DNA of 64,000 nucleotides from NCBI RefSeq assembly GCF_022539315.1, contig NC_066322.1, forward strand, positions 23,632,765-23,696,764, given 5' to 3'. Below are positions 38,701 through 51,100 of the stretch, one piece after another. The translations under genes and the position numbers were made by a program. How positions within the stretch are numbered: the stretch's first letter is position 1; the number at the start of each line of letters is the position of its first letter. Origin of the DNA: Serinus canaria (lineage: Eukaryota > Chordata > Aves > Passeriformes > Fringillidae). Under the pieces are notes generated by a model. That model saw only the letters and a list, made by a program, of their open reading frames with translations. It was not told the DNA's origin and made no database searches.

Positions 38701-38769
38701 ATATCAGGGCCTCACTTCTACCCAAAGAGGTCTCCATTTGTTTATTAACAAATAAGTTATTATTACAAG

Positions 38770-39179
38770 TCATAGCTCATCCTTTTCCATCATTTCAAAT
38801 GCTTCTATATCTTCATTCCAGTCTGCTAATATGGATTCCATAGGCTGGACTTTACTATCCCAGTGAGCTTTGGAACTGGCCTCTGTCTGGGTGTTTTGTT
38901 CCTGAGGCTGGCTGTCCCCTGGTGTGCATGCTGGCTCTGGAGCACTGGCCTCTGCAGATCCAGAGGGGTGGGGATCCTCATCTGCCATGGAAACACTGGC
39001 ACTGGCTGTGCTGGCTGGAGACAAAGGATCAGGGTCACCAACAGCAGAGCTCTCTCCTCCTCCTTCAGGCTCCTCACTGACTGCTCCAGCATCCTGAGAG
39101 TCTGAAGGAGCTTCCTCAGCATTTGGTTTGTGTGCATCACTTTCAGATGATTTCTGGTCCATATTCTCAATTTCCAAGT
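38770..39179 (-). CDS. EDEM3: EDEM3 exon 20 (terminal coding exon)
   Basis: Residues 800-934. Completes Asp799 and begins [14 protein letters not shown]. It continues as a low-complexity acidic Ser/Ala/Pro tail, then the conserved ending [25 protein letters not shown] block with KDEL before the stop. The middle differs strongly from my recollection of human, as expected for a disordered segment; the last 25 or so residues are nearly identical. Confidence 0.96.
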
Positions 39180-42100
39180 CTTTGAAAGGGAAGGAAAAAA
39201 AAAAAAAAGGTTAAAACAACCGTAGGAATGCATCATTTTATTATGTATTCCAAAATCAAGGTCACTTCCCTTGGCCTTATTTCTTCAAGGAAGAGCAAAA
39301 TTTCCAGTAGTATGAAAATTTAATGGTAGTGAAGAATATATTTTACAGAGGGATAGGAGGGAAGCCTTTTAAACACATTTTAAAGGAGGGCAAACAATTC
39401 ATTGAGGCTCATTTTGGTTCCTCAAATTTCAGGAGTGACTTGTGGGTCAGTGCCAGTTACCCTCCTTCAGCCTTAAGCAAATATCCACTGCGTGCACTGA
39501 ACTTTTAATGCTGGATTTTAAAAGCACTCCCAGATCCACCAGGATCCCACATCTGAGCACTTGGGAGTTGGACAGAGTTTCCTAAGTTTGCTGAACTGTG
39601 CATTTGAGAGAGCCACAGCCAGAGCCTCCCCACTCAAAGCAAGTAACACGTCTCCCACGTCCCAGCTTCGCTCCCAACAACTGCCCAATTTAGTCATGCA
39701 GATTTCTCTGGGTTTGATGTTTATGGCTATAAGCAGGACACTGATATTTCAGGATTTTTAGGGAATTTAACTGTACATGCCACTGTTGACATGGGATACT
39801 TACTGCTATCAATAATGTAGTTTGGAATCATTTTACCTTTAAAGATTGTTGCTGGGATTCCAAACGGAAGCACGAGGAAGGGGAAGAAGCAGATATGGAT
39901 TACAAACTCTCAAAGGCAGAGCTATCCTCTATTCAGCATTTTGTCAGAGCACTTAGCACAGTTATAAACAGGAGGGATTTGTAAGTTAGGAAGAAAGAAG
40001 ACAAGATTTTGGCATGTCCCCTTTGCAAATAGGCTGATTTTCTAGATACTTGTTCTTACCTACTCTGCTTGGACACAGCAGTGCTGTAAGGAAGGCTTAC
40101 AAGAGGAAAATCTGGAATTTTCTGCTGCATTCAAACATTTCAACTGGGAATGTATTAGCTTGCAATTTTCTTGCATTATACAAGAACACCCACGAAACAT
40201 CTGAGGTCAGCAGCCTTATTTCTCATGTTTACCACTTCTCCTTAGATAGGCAAAATAGTTTCAGCACTTGTCTCTCTCCTTTTGGGTCCCAGGAATGTCA
40301 CTGGGTATATTGCTGAGGGAGGGATGCTCACAATGTAGGGCACTGGAAACATGCTGTTCCTGATGCTACTTCAAAGCAGCTGATGACAAAAAGGGTTCAA
40401 AAGGAATCCAAAAGGCTGGATTTTCTCATAAGCAAAGTGACATTTAGGAACAGCATTTCTGGATGTTACCTTGTGGGGGGAGAGGATATCAATGATCTCT
40501 CTCAGAATTTTTTTTTAATAAAAAACTAATTCCAGTGTTAAACAGAAAACCACAGCACCTCTGGGCTGCAGTGCTAATCATTCCTGTCCTTTTTCCACTG
40601 TGCCACAGCACAGAGGGGAGCTAGATTTACATAAATCACCTCAAACCTTACCTCTGTCTTTTGCTTTATCAGAAAGGAGCACCTCCACAGCCTCATACTC
40701 CCGGATGGCATCCAGGATGATGTTCCCTTCCTTGTTGAAGAGGAAGAGCATGGGAATGGTGATGTCATCTGTGTTCTTGCCATCCCCAGCCATTTGGAAG
40801 AGAGGGGCTGTGTCACTGCTGCTGCCCTCGTTGTCATCTAGGCAGAGAATACCAGGGCAAGGGCAAACTTCCTGTTAGATCAGCTCAACTTGGAACAGCC
40901 TCCCCTGCCCCGTCACTTCACAGCAAACCCCAACCTGGTGTGTTCTCCTCCACTTTTCATTTCTATCCCCATTATTCCTCAGCAGTTAGTACTGACAGCA
41001 CCCTGCAATCCTAAAGTAACAACTTTTAGTCTGCAAAAACACTGACAAACCCTCATCCCAATTTGTGTTTGCACAGAACCCCAAACATCTCTTCATCTTC
41101 TGAAAGCACACTTGCTGTGCTTCTCTGCTTAAAGCTTGGCAGCTTCTCTGCATCTTCAAATCTGTAAAATTAGGTTACATTTACACAAATTAAGAACTTG
41201 GAATTGAATTTACCAATGACAATGCCTCCTATTGCTCCAGCTTTCTGAATGTTTCGTGCCTTTTCAGCAAACATGCACTGGCCTCTCTGCATCAAAGCAA
41301 TTTTCTCTTTCACTGCCTCAGGATTAGTGATCTCTGAGCATCCATTATATGGCTTAATGGTTGCAACGAATCCTCTTGTCTGTTTGGAAAAAACAAAAAT
41401 AATGAGAGAATTAGAGCACTATGGTCATGCTTGTGAAGGATTCCCAAGTGTTTTTGTTCCTTCAGTCATTCTTACTGCATTTAGTGCTGTCTTGTGTCAG
41501 TGCAGCCAATCTGTGCCCTGACACTGGAGCTCTAGAAGCAAAGAATGACTGAATGAAAACCTAATTCTCATAATCAGTGTGGTTTGTCTACAGCTGGGAA
41601 GTGTTGTCTCTGGAAAATTTTCTCCTGTGAACTTCTAGTCTGGAACTCCTCTTTGGGGCTGCAACATGGGTTTTCCTACTGCTTCCCAAAGGGACCCCTG
41701 CCTCTGTGGATTACCCTCTTCCATCTACACAGAGCCTTCTAGAATAGCTTTCCTTAGAACAACTTGTTCTAGCTCTAAAAGGCTTCTGCCAGCTCCTGTC
41801 TGACATGGAAGGGAAACTTCTCCTAAATCACCATCTCCTTAGCTGTGCACTGCAGACTGGATGAGCTTGCTTTGCAACTCATGCTGTGCATGTGTTTTAA
41901 ATCCTAAACCATGGCTGATGACTCAAGAGGAGAGCACAGACAGATAAGCCACTCACCCCACTACTGTAACTGCTGTCATTGTCACCACTGGGCCCTGTCA
42001 TTTTAAGCACTGTAATTAAATGATCACCTGAAGGATCAGCTGGATGCCCTCAAACAACAGCAGTACTGTAAAGCTGAGGCTTGTGCAACAGGGAAAGGAA

Positions 42101-45100
42101 CAGACACACCCACATCTCACATACCCCTGCTTTGTGTTTGGACAAGTCCATCCCAAACTGTGCTGGCCCAGCAGTCAGGACTACCCTGCCAAAGAAGGGA
42201 TGGGAAACAATCTGGACAGCACGAGGAGGGAGCTGCTGCTCCTTCTGCTGCTGGCTGGAGAGCTCAATCATCTCCTGCATGAACCGTAAGCCATCCTCAG
42301 CATCCAGGGAACTTGCTGCCTGCAGAGGAAAGAATCAATAAACAATTTTATCTTAAATGTTTGAGGAATCTGGGGAAAAAGAAACCCAAGTTGTTGTAGA
42401 GGGTGATCTTGTCCCCCAATGAGTTGCAGCTGGGTCAGTTGCTGAAGATTGGAGGTGGGCCTGATCTTAACAGGCCACACCTGTAATCAATAAGAACTAG
42501 TGCTATATAAGAGTAAGGAAAGAGGAGTGAGGAGAGTCAGATTACTGCCAGGACCTGGAACAGTCAGTGTGTAGAGGAGCTGCCTGTGAGGAACATCAAG
42601 AAGGTATGAAGCTCTGATAATATGAAATCCTTGTACTGTGATGATGATAGAACCTACGTTATCTAAGACAACAAGTTGTGTTTGCTTGGACCACTGCTAC
42701 AAAGACTTTAACACACAGGGTGGATGCTCACTTCCACTCATGCATCATTTCACAAAAGGTTTAGCACCTGCACCAGCCAGGAAACTGAAAACATACAAAT
42801 ATATAGACCTCATAAAGAGATGGAAGTAGCTCACACTCAAAGCAGTCGTTTTGGCCAAGATGCTGTTGGCTACATCACTTCAACCTGGGCAGCCTCTACC
42901 TAATTTAGTGGAAGATTAGTTAAAAGTGTTGCTGAGGCAAAATATTAACAAGCATCAGCCTGCTAAACATAGCTACAATATCCAGCTCATGTGCCTCCTT
43001 CCACAGGGTGGCTGTCCCTCCTAGAGCTTCAGGTGTCAAGTATCATTGCTAGGAGGACTTTGCTGAGAGCTCTAAAAAATAAAATCCTGCCAGTTCATCT
43101 TACTTGCACTGCGTGCTGCACTAGCTGTACTCGTCCATCTTTCAGATGGATCAAACTGACTCCCATCTTCTTCAGGATCTCCAGGTGCTCAGGATTACTG
43201 GCCATGAAGTCTCTGGCTCTCAATGGTGGTTTTGGTCCACTTCCCAAACTCTCTTCTCTGCCAAAAGACATCAGAGATCAAAGCTTTAAAAATCAGATTA
43301 TCCTTGAAACAGGACTCTAGTGTTATCCCTGCCATCACAAGATTGGAATTCTTGGTACACGGAGTGCAAGCTTTAGTGGAATGTAACTTCTCCATCAAGT
43401 TATCTTTTTTATAAAGTTATCTAAGCAAGCAATAATTTTATAGTGCCAAACCTCCCTCTCAAGTATTGACAACAAAACTGCCATATACTTTCTCTCATTT
43501 CTAAATAGTCTGCATTATTGCAACACTGACCAAACCCAGTTTGCCCCATACAGTTCCAACTCAGTTTTATTCATGAAATACAAATATAGAAGAGGTGGTC
43601 AGAAGAACAAACTTCCTCAGCCTTAACACTGCCCTCAATTCCTCAAAATGCGTGCAGTCATGTGTGGCAGCATAATTTCCTTACTACAAAGGAGACTTTC
43701 AGAATTGTTCAGGAGACTGCAGAAATCATTTTACAAACAGAGACACACTTCTACAATACTCCAAGAGAGTATACTTCTACAATGGAAGAGAGACACTCTT
43801 CCTACAGTACTCCAAGTGGGAGCTGCAGCCAAGGTATGCAGCTCATTCAGCTCCTTTTGCTTTGAAAGACTTGCTAATTCCACCTGGAAACAAACTAAGT
43901 CTTGCTGAGGATGTGAAAGAAATCCAAAACGATTTTTTCTGCAACCAGGAATCATCCCTCTGGCCCATCCCAAAAGGACTGCCCACTCCAGCACACCTCA
44001 TCCCTCTCCTTCCCTGCAGAGCAGAGCCTGTGCTAACAAAGAAAGATCCCTCTTACGCCCTGGAAATGCCCCGGGGACAGCTCTTATCCACCACATTCTT
44101 CAGGGGCTCGCGGATGCTCTGGGCAAACATGGGGTCATTTGGGAAGAGGATCTGCGTGTTCGGACAGGTCCAGTCAAAGTTGCTGTCATCCAGCTCTGTG
44201 TACTCTGTGCTCTGAAATCAAAGATACAGAGTAAAATAATGCAGGTTATGTGTTTACACAAAGATAATCCTAACTTAAGTCATCTGTGTTCTGGGGACAT
44301 GTGCAATAGTGGGGAGCCACTGCACTGCAACCCCTTGGACAGATGAATACAACATTCATTCTAATCTGTAATTTACTAAATTTATATATAGTTTCTGGAT
44401 TTTATTTTTTTTTCAGAAACAGCTACTCCTCTGCTGGTAGACAGTACTTGTCAAGCCTGCTCATGACAAAGCTAGTGCCCTGTATTTTATGTGCTGGACA
44501 AGTAAAGGGAGTAGTTCTGGTTTCACCTGATACTGGCTTTACAGCGAGTAACCAGCTGCAGGCTTTAGGTCATGCTTACTAAAAATGTCACATCTCTTCA
44601 TGTGAACAAAAGATTCTCCTCCTCAGGAGCCACAAAGACTTGCAAGTCTGGATGAGCAAGGATGAATCTCTATATAATTCAAACAATTTCTATTTTCAGG
44701 AAAGATGGCAGAGTGAACATCTGCACAAATTGCTGGTTTGTAACATGTGAAACCATGTGGAACATGTCTGGTGGTTTGGAGCCACATTTAGCATGTCCTT
44801 AGCTTAGCAAATAACTGGCTATAGATAACTGGCAAGCTCATTTCATAACCCATAAAAATTAATGTAGTATTTATCTACCTAAAAGCACTCACCCCTCCTG
44901 TTTCCAACATACTGGCCAATGAAAAATCAAGTATTTAAAGGCTCCCTAAAACCCAAGAACTAAAGAGTTACTGAGACATGACCTTGCTTGTTTATGAGAG
45001 CAAATACAAACAGGATGTTGGGCTGATAGTACCAAGTACCTCTCTCACAGTTTGTTTTAATAGCACTGTATTTATGTTAAAAATCATTTACACATTCCAT

Positions 45101-48100
45101 CTGTTGAGCTAAAATTCCATAAGAGGAACACCCAACGTCACAGCCTTTCAGTCACCTGACACCATTTTCAATGGGTTTTGCATACTTGGATTATGCCCAT
45201 TTGCAGTTTTGACTCAAAGAGCTTAAAAAATTGCATTTGAGCAATTGGTTCTATCCTTTCTATTGGCTTCTCATTAAAATTTGCAGTTCTCAACAGAACA
45301 AAGTTAGACCAGCACTTAGAACAGTACCAGCTGTAGGAACCCTGCCTGTCTCAGAGGTATTAAATTCTTATATTGGGAACCAAAGTTACACAAAATGCTC
45401 CTTCAGACCCTTCAGAAAACTTCTTGCTTAGGTCAGAAAACAGCCAGTTTCCAAAACTCAAAGAGGAAAGATAAATTCTCAGGGAAGGAACATTTCAGAG
45501 AAGATGTGGGATTTCCACCCTGAAGGAACATTTAACACCAAACCCATGATCCATTAAAACATAACCAGTGTTTGACATTAAGATGAAATAACTAAACATT
45601 TGTCACTGCTTAATGCTAAAGTCCATCAAATAGTGATTTTTCCACAGGCTTACACTGACACACAATATAAGCCTTTTCCTCTGATCCAGGCATTATTCTA
45701 AAACTCTTAGAAAATGTTAAAAATAGAGGCACAAATAAGGGAATTTGTATCCTTGATGTCTCAGACATCATTTTCTCTTTCTCTTCTTCCTTTTTCTTAT
45801 TGCCTTACAGACAAATTATGTCACCTTGTTGAGCACAAAATAAAAAAAATCAAATGTGAGGATTTATGATGCTTCATGGCACAGCTGTATCACTCCAGGT
45901 TATTTTGGAAGGTTAAGTAATTTATAAACCCACAACTGCTCTCATATTTATGCAATAGGTGCCTACTGCATGGACTAAAGTGATTAAACACCCCTAATCT
46001 GTCTGTAGCTCTCTATCTTGTCAAATTAATTCCACAGCTGTCTCAAAAAACCTTTCAAAATCTGTTCACAGGAACAAACAAGAAAACCTTAGGTTTTAGA
46101 AAAATAATAAAAAATAAATATGGGGACAAAAATATCCTACTGTATTATCCTTCAATTTATACAGAAGTGGGGAATGATTTTCTTTTAAAATCTTGCTAAT
46201 AATTCCTATCTTTTATCTCAAGGTCCAGCAGTGCAGAATCCAGGCATTATTCCTGTTAATAAGATGAAACAGTGCCTATTAAACGTGTTCAAACTGCTGC
46301 ACTTCCTCAAACTATGATCTTTCCTGATTTTATTTCCATTTCCCCTCAAAAAAAGGAAGTGTATCACAGAAGCTGATCACAGAAACTGATTTAAACTGGA
46401 GCTGTTACATACTGTATTTTTTTTAGAGATGGTTTGGTTTGTAGTGGAGAGCCAGAGTGGCAACAGATGAGCTTCTGTAGTGAAGATATAATCCTCAATG
46501 TCAAAAATCATGTCCTCCTTATCAGCAAAGAGCAGGTACAGATATTTAAACATCTCAGCCAGGAAGAATGAGTCCATCCTGTGGAGAAAAAGGGGATATC
46601 CTTTAGGGAGATCTCATTTCTAGAACATCACTAAAATAAATATTCCTAGTTCTCCATCTCTGAAGACTTCATGACTATTACTGCTGGACATAATTCCATT
46701 AGCATTCCTTCTGCTTGGAAGGAACTGTGTTTGGAGAGAAATGATTCAGCACATTCAGTACAAAAGAGCACTAGAGAACAAACAAATAAACCTCCTGACA
46801 AACTTACAGATTTGAAGTATTTTTAGCTTGAACATAACTCATCTATTGCTCTCAGATAAATGAAAGGTTATTAAACTGAAAATGTTCTTATAGAGCACCC
46901 TGTAACCCCACTGAAACAGTGCACAGATTATTTCAGTGCATTTACAGTTCAATACAATTACAAACAGATAATTTAAGGCTTGGTTATCAGAGTGAAGACA
47001 GACACCTCCTCAAATTTTAATTAATTCAATTACACATGGCAATTTGATTTTTTTCTGTGTTTTTATATTTAAAAAAAATAATTGTGCAAACTTTACCTGT
47101 CTTCATGACTTCCTGTACGAACATCCTTCATTGCAGCAAACCCACAGGGAACTCTGGCATACTTGTTCAAGTTTTCAATGAGGGTTTTTCCTACTTCTAG
47201 GTAGTAAGGGTCTCCTGTAGCCTATGAAATAAAACAAACAAAAAAAAAACTTATAACCATTGCTTCTTGTTTGTATCCTCAACTGGCTCAAGTGGATAAG
47301 TTAAGCTGGAGATATGCTACTCAATTCTGTATTGAAATAAAACAGCAACAAAACTCTAGGTGCAAGAAAAAGTGCTCAAAGGTCAGAGGAGTGGATGTGA
47401 CTGTACCTTATACAAGAAGTAGGTGCTTTCAGCAAATTCAGGCCTCAGAGGATGCTGAGCCCAGTGAACTCTGAAGTCTGTTGTGAATGCCTGAGGATGA
47501 AAAAGAACAGACAAAAATAAAATAAATGCAGGAATGCAAACCAAACACAGGTTTAACTGAATTCTATGTAACTGTATAACCAGCCTAGCTTTGCTATACA
47601 CCATTTTTGCAACCATACCTACCACCTGACACCTCCAGTGCAGTCAAGCGTCATTGCACACTGACAGATGGCCAAGCAGCTGTTTCTAAATTAATACCAC
47701 AGGCTAGAAGTCAGATATCTAAAAATTTCCTATTCTATCTATTCACTCTTATTGTGCACTGGGAAAAGCCATTTCTGTCATATATTCACTACTATTTCAT
47801 ACTAAGGTTTAAACCAAGTCTTTGCTTAGGGGATGTTCTGTTGGCTTAAATACATCTACCTGACCTTTTAAAATTTCCTTCATAAGTACAAAACACAAAA
47901 AAAAAAACCAACCAAAAAACCCATAAAGAGGCAAATTGCACCATTTTAAAAGCCCTCAAAAGAAAAAAAACCAAAACCAAAAAAACCATTCCAGTGCTTA
48001 GCATTCTTTGCTCTCAATACCCACACTAGGTGAATGTGATGTTAATTAAAATGTTCTCTAACAGAAATAAGCTTACACTAGAGGAAAGTCAGAATTAAAC

Positions 48101-51100
48101 CTGGAGTCAGAAGCTTTCAAATATAATCTGAGTCATCACAGATTAAAGACACACACTCCAGCAGGTAAACAAGCTTTTTTGTGCACAATGGACTTGCTCA
48201 AAGACTTGCAGAATCTGCAGTAAGTTTGTGTGCTGACTTTCAAAGACATTATACAAAATTTCAGAACATCCTCTCAGCTGTCAGACATGCAGAACTGCAA
48301 ATCACATAAGAATGCTGTGGAAATGAGGCTCTGATTTTAGTAACATATATACCTGCTGGTTTTTCAAATAGGCATCTGCAACTGCTCAAACTGATCTAAG
48401 AATCAGTTTACACAATCAAAAATACAACTTTCTGATTTAAAAATCAAAAAACTACTACCTTACCTCTGGAAGAAAGTTATGCTTTTTTATAACCTGATAT
48501 AGCATCTCATGTGTTTCAATAGCAGGTCTAATATCACCCTTCAACACCTAAAATTAAATAATAAAAGTATCACTAATACACCAAGCATAGGAATAATACT
48601 CAAGGTTAAAAACACTCATGGTGTGTTCATGTAAAGCTACAGAGCAGTCACTACATATTGCAATTATTAATCCCTATCAGTGTAAGTCACAGCTACTCCT
48701 TAAAAGTTTTTTAAGCAAAGTCAATAAACTCATTAAATTATTGCCTATGTAGAATAACCACCTCTGACATTTACAGAGAACTGGAGTGAAAATGTCACTT
48801 AGTTTATCTTAAAGATGTCAATGGCACACAAAGTAGAAAACCAGTTACTAGTACAAAGGGAGCTTAATTGGAGTATTTTCATGACTAGGAGTGAAGGAAG
48901 CAGATTACAGGAACACACTTGTCCTGATACTCAACACAGCCAGAAAAGCACACTAACTTCCATTGAAGTGACTGGAAGACTAAATACAGAAATCATGGAA
49001 TCAGAATGGTTTAGGTTGGAGGGGACCTTAAAGCCCATCCAGTGCCACCCCCACCATGGGCAGGGGCACTTTCCACTAGCTCAGGTTGCTCCAAGCCCTG
49101 TCCAGCCTGACCTTGGACACTTCCAAGGATGTTGCCTCATTTCTGACAATCAAATTACTATGCTTGACTTGAAAATCATATATCCAACCCAGTTAATAAT
49201 GTCTTTGTTATTCAAACCAACTCTACATGGGTTTCACACCTTACCTGCAATCCAGGGAAGAAAGCAAGCAGAGAATCCATCCAGGTCCGAGCATTTAGCA
49301 TTGGTTTGTGAATGTGAACATCGAGGAGAAGAGGTGGCTGGCTGATGTATCTCATTATGGCATCATAGTGCTGCCAAACATGAGGAAAAGCAGAGTTTGG
49401 GTATTAATTCATTCCCCAAAAGAGAGACAGATCACCAGACTGGCATTGTATTTGAATGGAAAAGCCAGTACTACATCCCCAATCATTACTACATTTGGCA
49501 GTGCCTCTAATCTCTACTTTTGCAAACTAAAACCAAGTGTAGTAAATACTGAAAAGCTCCACAGTATTACACTTGCAAAGCTTACCCCATTTCCAAGGAA
49601 TACACATACACAAAAGTACATCCAGCAGCCATGTGATAAACCAGGAATATCACAGTTAAGGCACATTTGTTTTGGCTGAAATTTAAAGCACACTCTAAAG
49701 AAAGCTGAAATTGCTTTCTCTGAACAACAGAATTCCAAAGCATATGGATCTCAGGAGGAAAAGGAGGTTAAAAAACCCACACAAAGCAGCTACACTGGAT
49801 GGCTCGGAAGAACTTCTAAACCCACTGGGTCACTTGTCATGTTGCTGACTTCCAATCCTAAACTTTGTTTTCAGAAGGTGCAATCCTGAGCACGAGCCAA
49901 ACTGACAGGAAACACTTAACACTTTACTTTAGTCAAGTAAAATGTAACACTGGGGGCTGCCCCTCAGGACCATGAAATCATCATTACACCAAAAGTATTA
50001 CAATTTTAACTATGGAATTATTCCACTTCTAATTTAAAAAATCATGCTACATAAAATCATTTTATGATTTAAGATGTTCTTAATGGATATTTAAGTAGAT
50101 ATTAATGGATATTTTCAAAATAAATAATGCTTCTATGAAAGAATTATGATGCTGACCAACTCGCTCAGTAATTTATGTATTAAAAAAAAACCTAAGTGTG
50201 GTTTTTAGCTTGTATACTTAAATACATACTGGGCCTGAAGATCTGCAGTGCAAAGCAAGATCCAAACTTGGATTTTTTTGTTGCTCCAGGACAGAATGAA
50301 ATTGTACAATGGCTTGGAAGAATAAGCCCCTGTGTTCTTTTACAGAAACATTTGCAGTATTGGTCTGGAAATACAGCTTTTCTCATACTGAGAACATGGA
50401 TAAAGGCATAGAAGATTCTGATTTTTACTGGATGGGGTTAAAATAACTGCTTAGGTGACGGCTAATCGCCAAGATTAGCAAAAACCCCCAGTAAAAAGAG
50501 CTGGCACTAAACACAGCAGAAGTCACAGAAATTCTACTAAAGATCCCTTCTGAGGCTAACAGCTGACAACACAATTACTCTGAAATTTGTATTGCAGAAG
50601 GCACAAACCTGAGCAAGGTGTTAACTTACCGTGTTAAATCTTTCCAGGAAACTGTCATCTCCCAGCAAGACATAGGCTTTTAATAAATATTCATAGTATG
50701 AATCTATTCCTGCTCCAACTCCACTATCTAGGAACAGGCGAAAATAAAAAGGTGGGTTTACTTTATGTAATGATATGGGTATTTTACACATTTTCCCACT
50801 TTGATTTTAAAGGCTCTTCCAGTAAAAGGAAAAGCCTTTCACTGGAATTAAGGCACAGATGGAAGCAGAGACACAATACTGTATGTCTATGCCAAAGGCT
50901 TTGTACTACCAGTGCACATAATAGTATGGACAGATATACATTGAAGGCATTTATTTCACAGGACATCACTTCTCCCACCCTATTTATATTTTTCCCATGT
51001 ATTTATAGCAAAGTCTCTGAAAATTCATCCCACAGCGCTTCCATCTTGGCGTTAAAGAAGATCAGGAAACACTTTGCCATGAATAAAACCACTTTCTCTA

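Larger units (their letters stand above)
35690..38769 (-). other. EDEM3: EDEM3 3'UTR (proposed)
   Basis: About 3.1 kb after the EDEM3 stop with no splice-supported coding sequence. It ends at a minus-strand AATAAA at 35,701-35,706. The length is of the same order as the long human EDEM3 3'UTR. Alternative minus-strand AATAAA hexamers at 37,576-37,581 and 38,741-38,746 could give shorter forms. The latter lies only about 25 bases past the stop and is unlikely. Confidence 0.6.

Noticed and set aside
38741..38746. Minus-strand AATAAA as the main EDEM3 poly(A) signal
   Set aside because: It lies only about 25 bases after the stop; the EDEM3 family has a long 3'UTR and a better-placed signal exists at 35,701.
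38863..39105. Plus-strand open frame antisense to EDEM3 exon 20
   Set aside because: Mirror of the biased acidic Ser/Pro coding sequence; no independent evidence.
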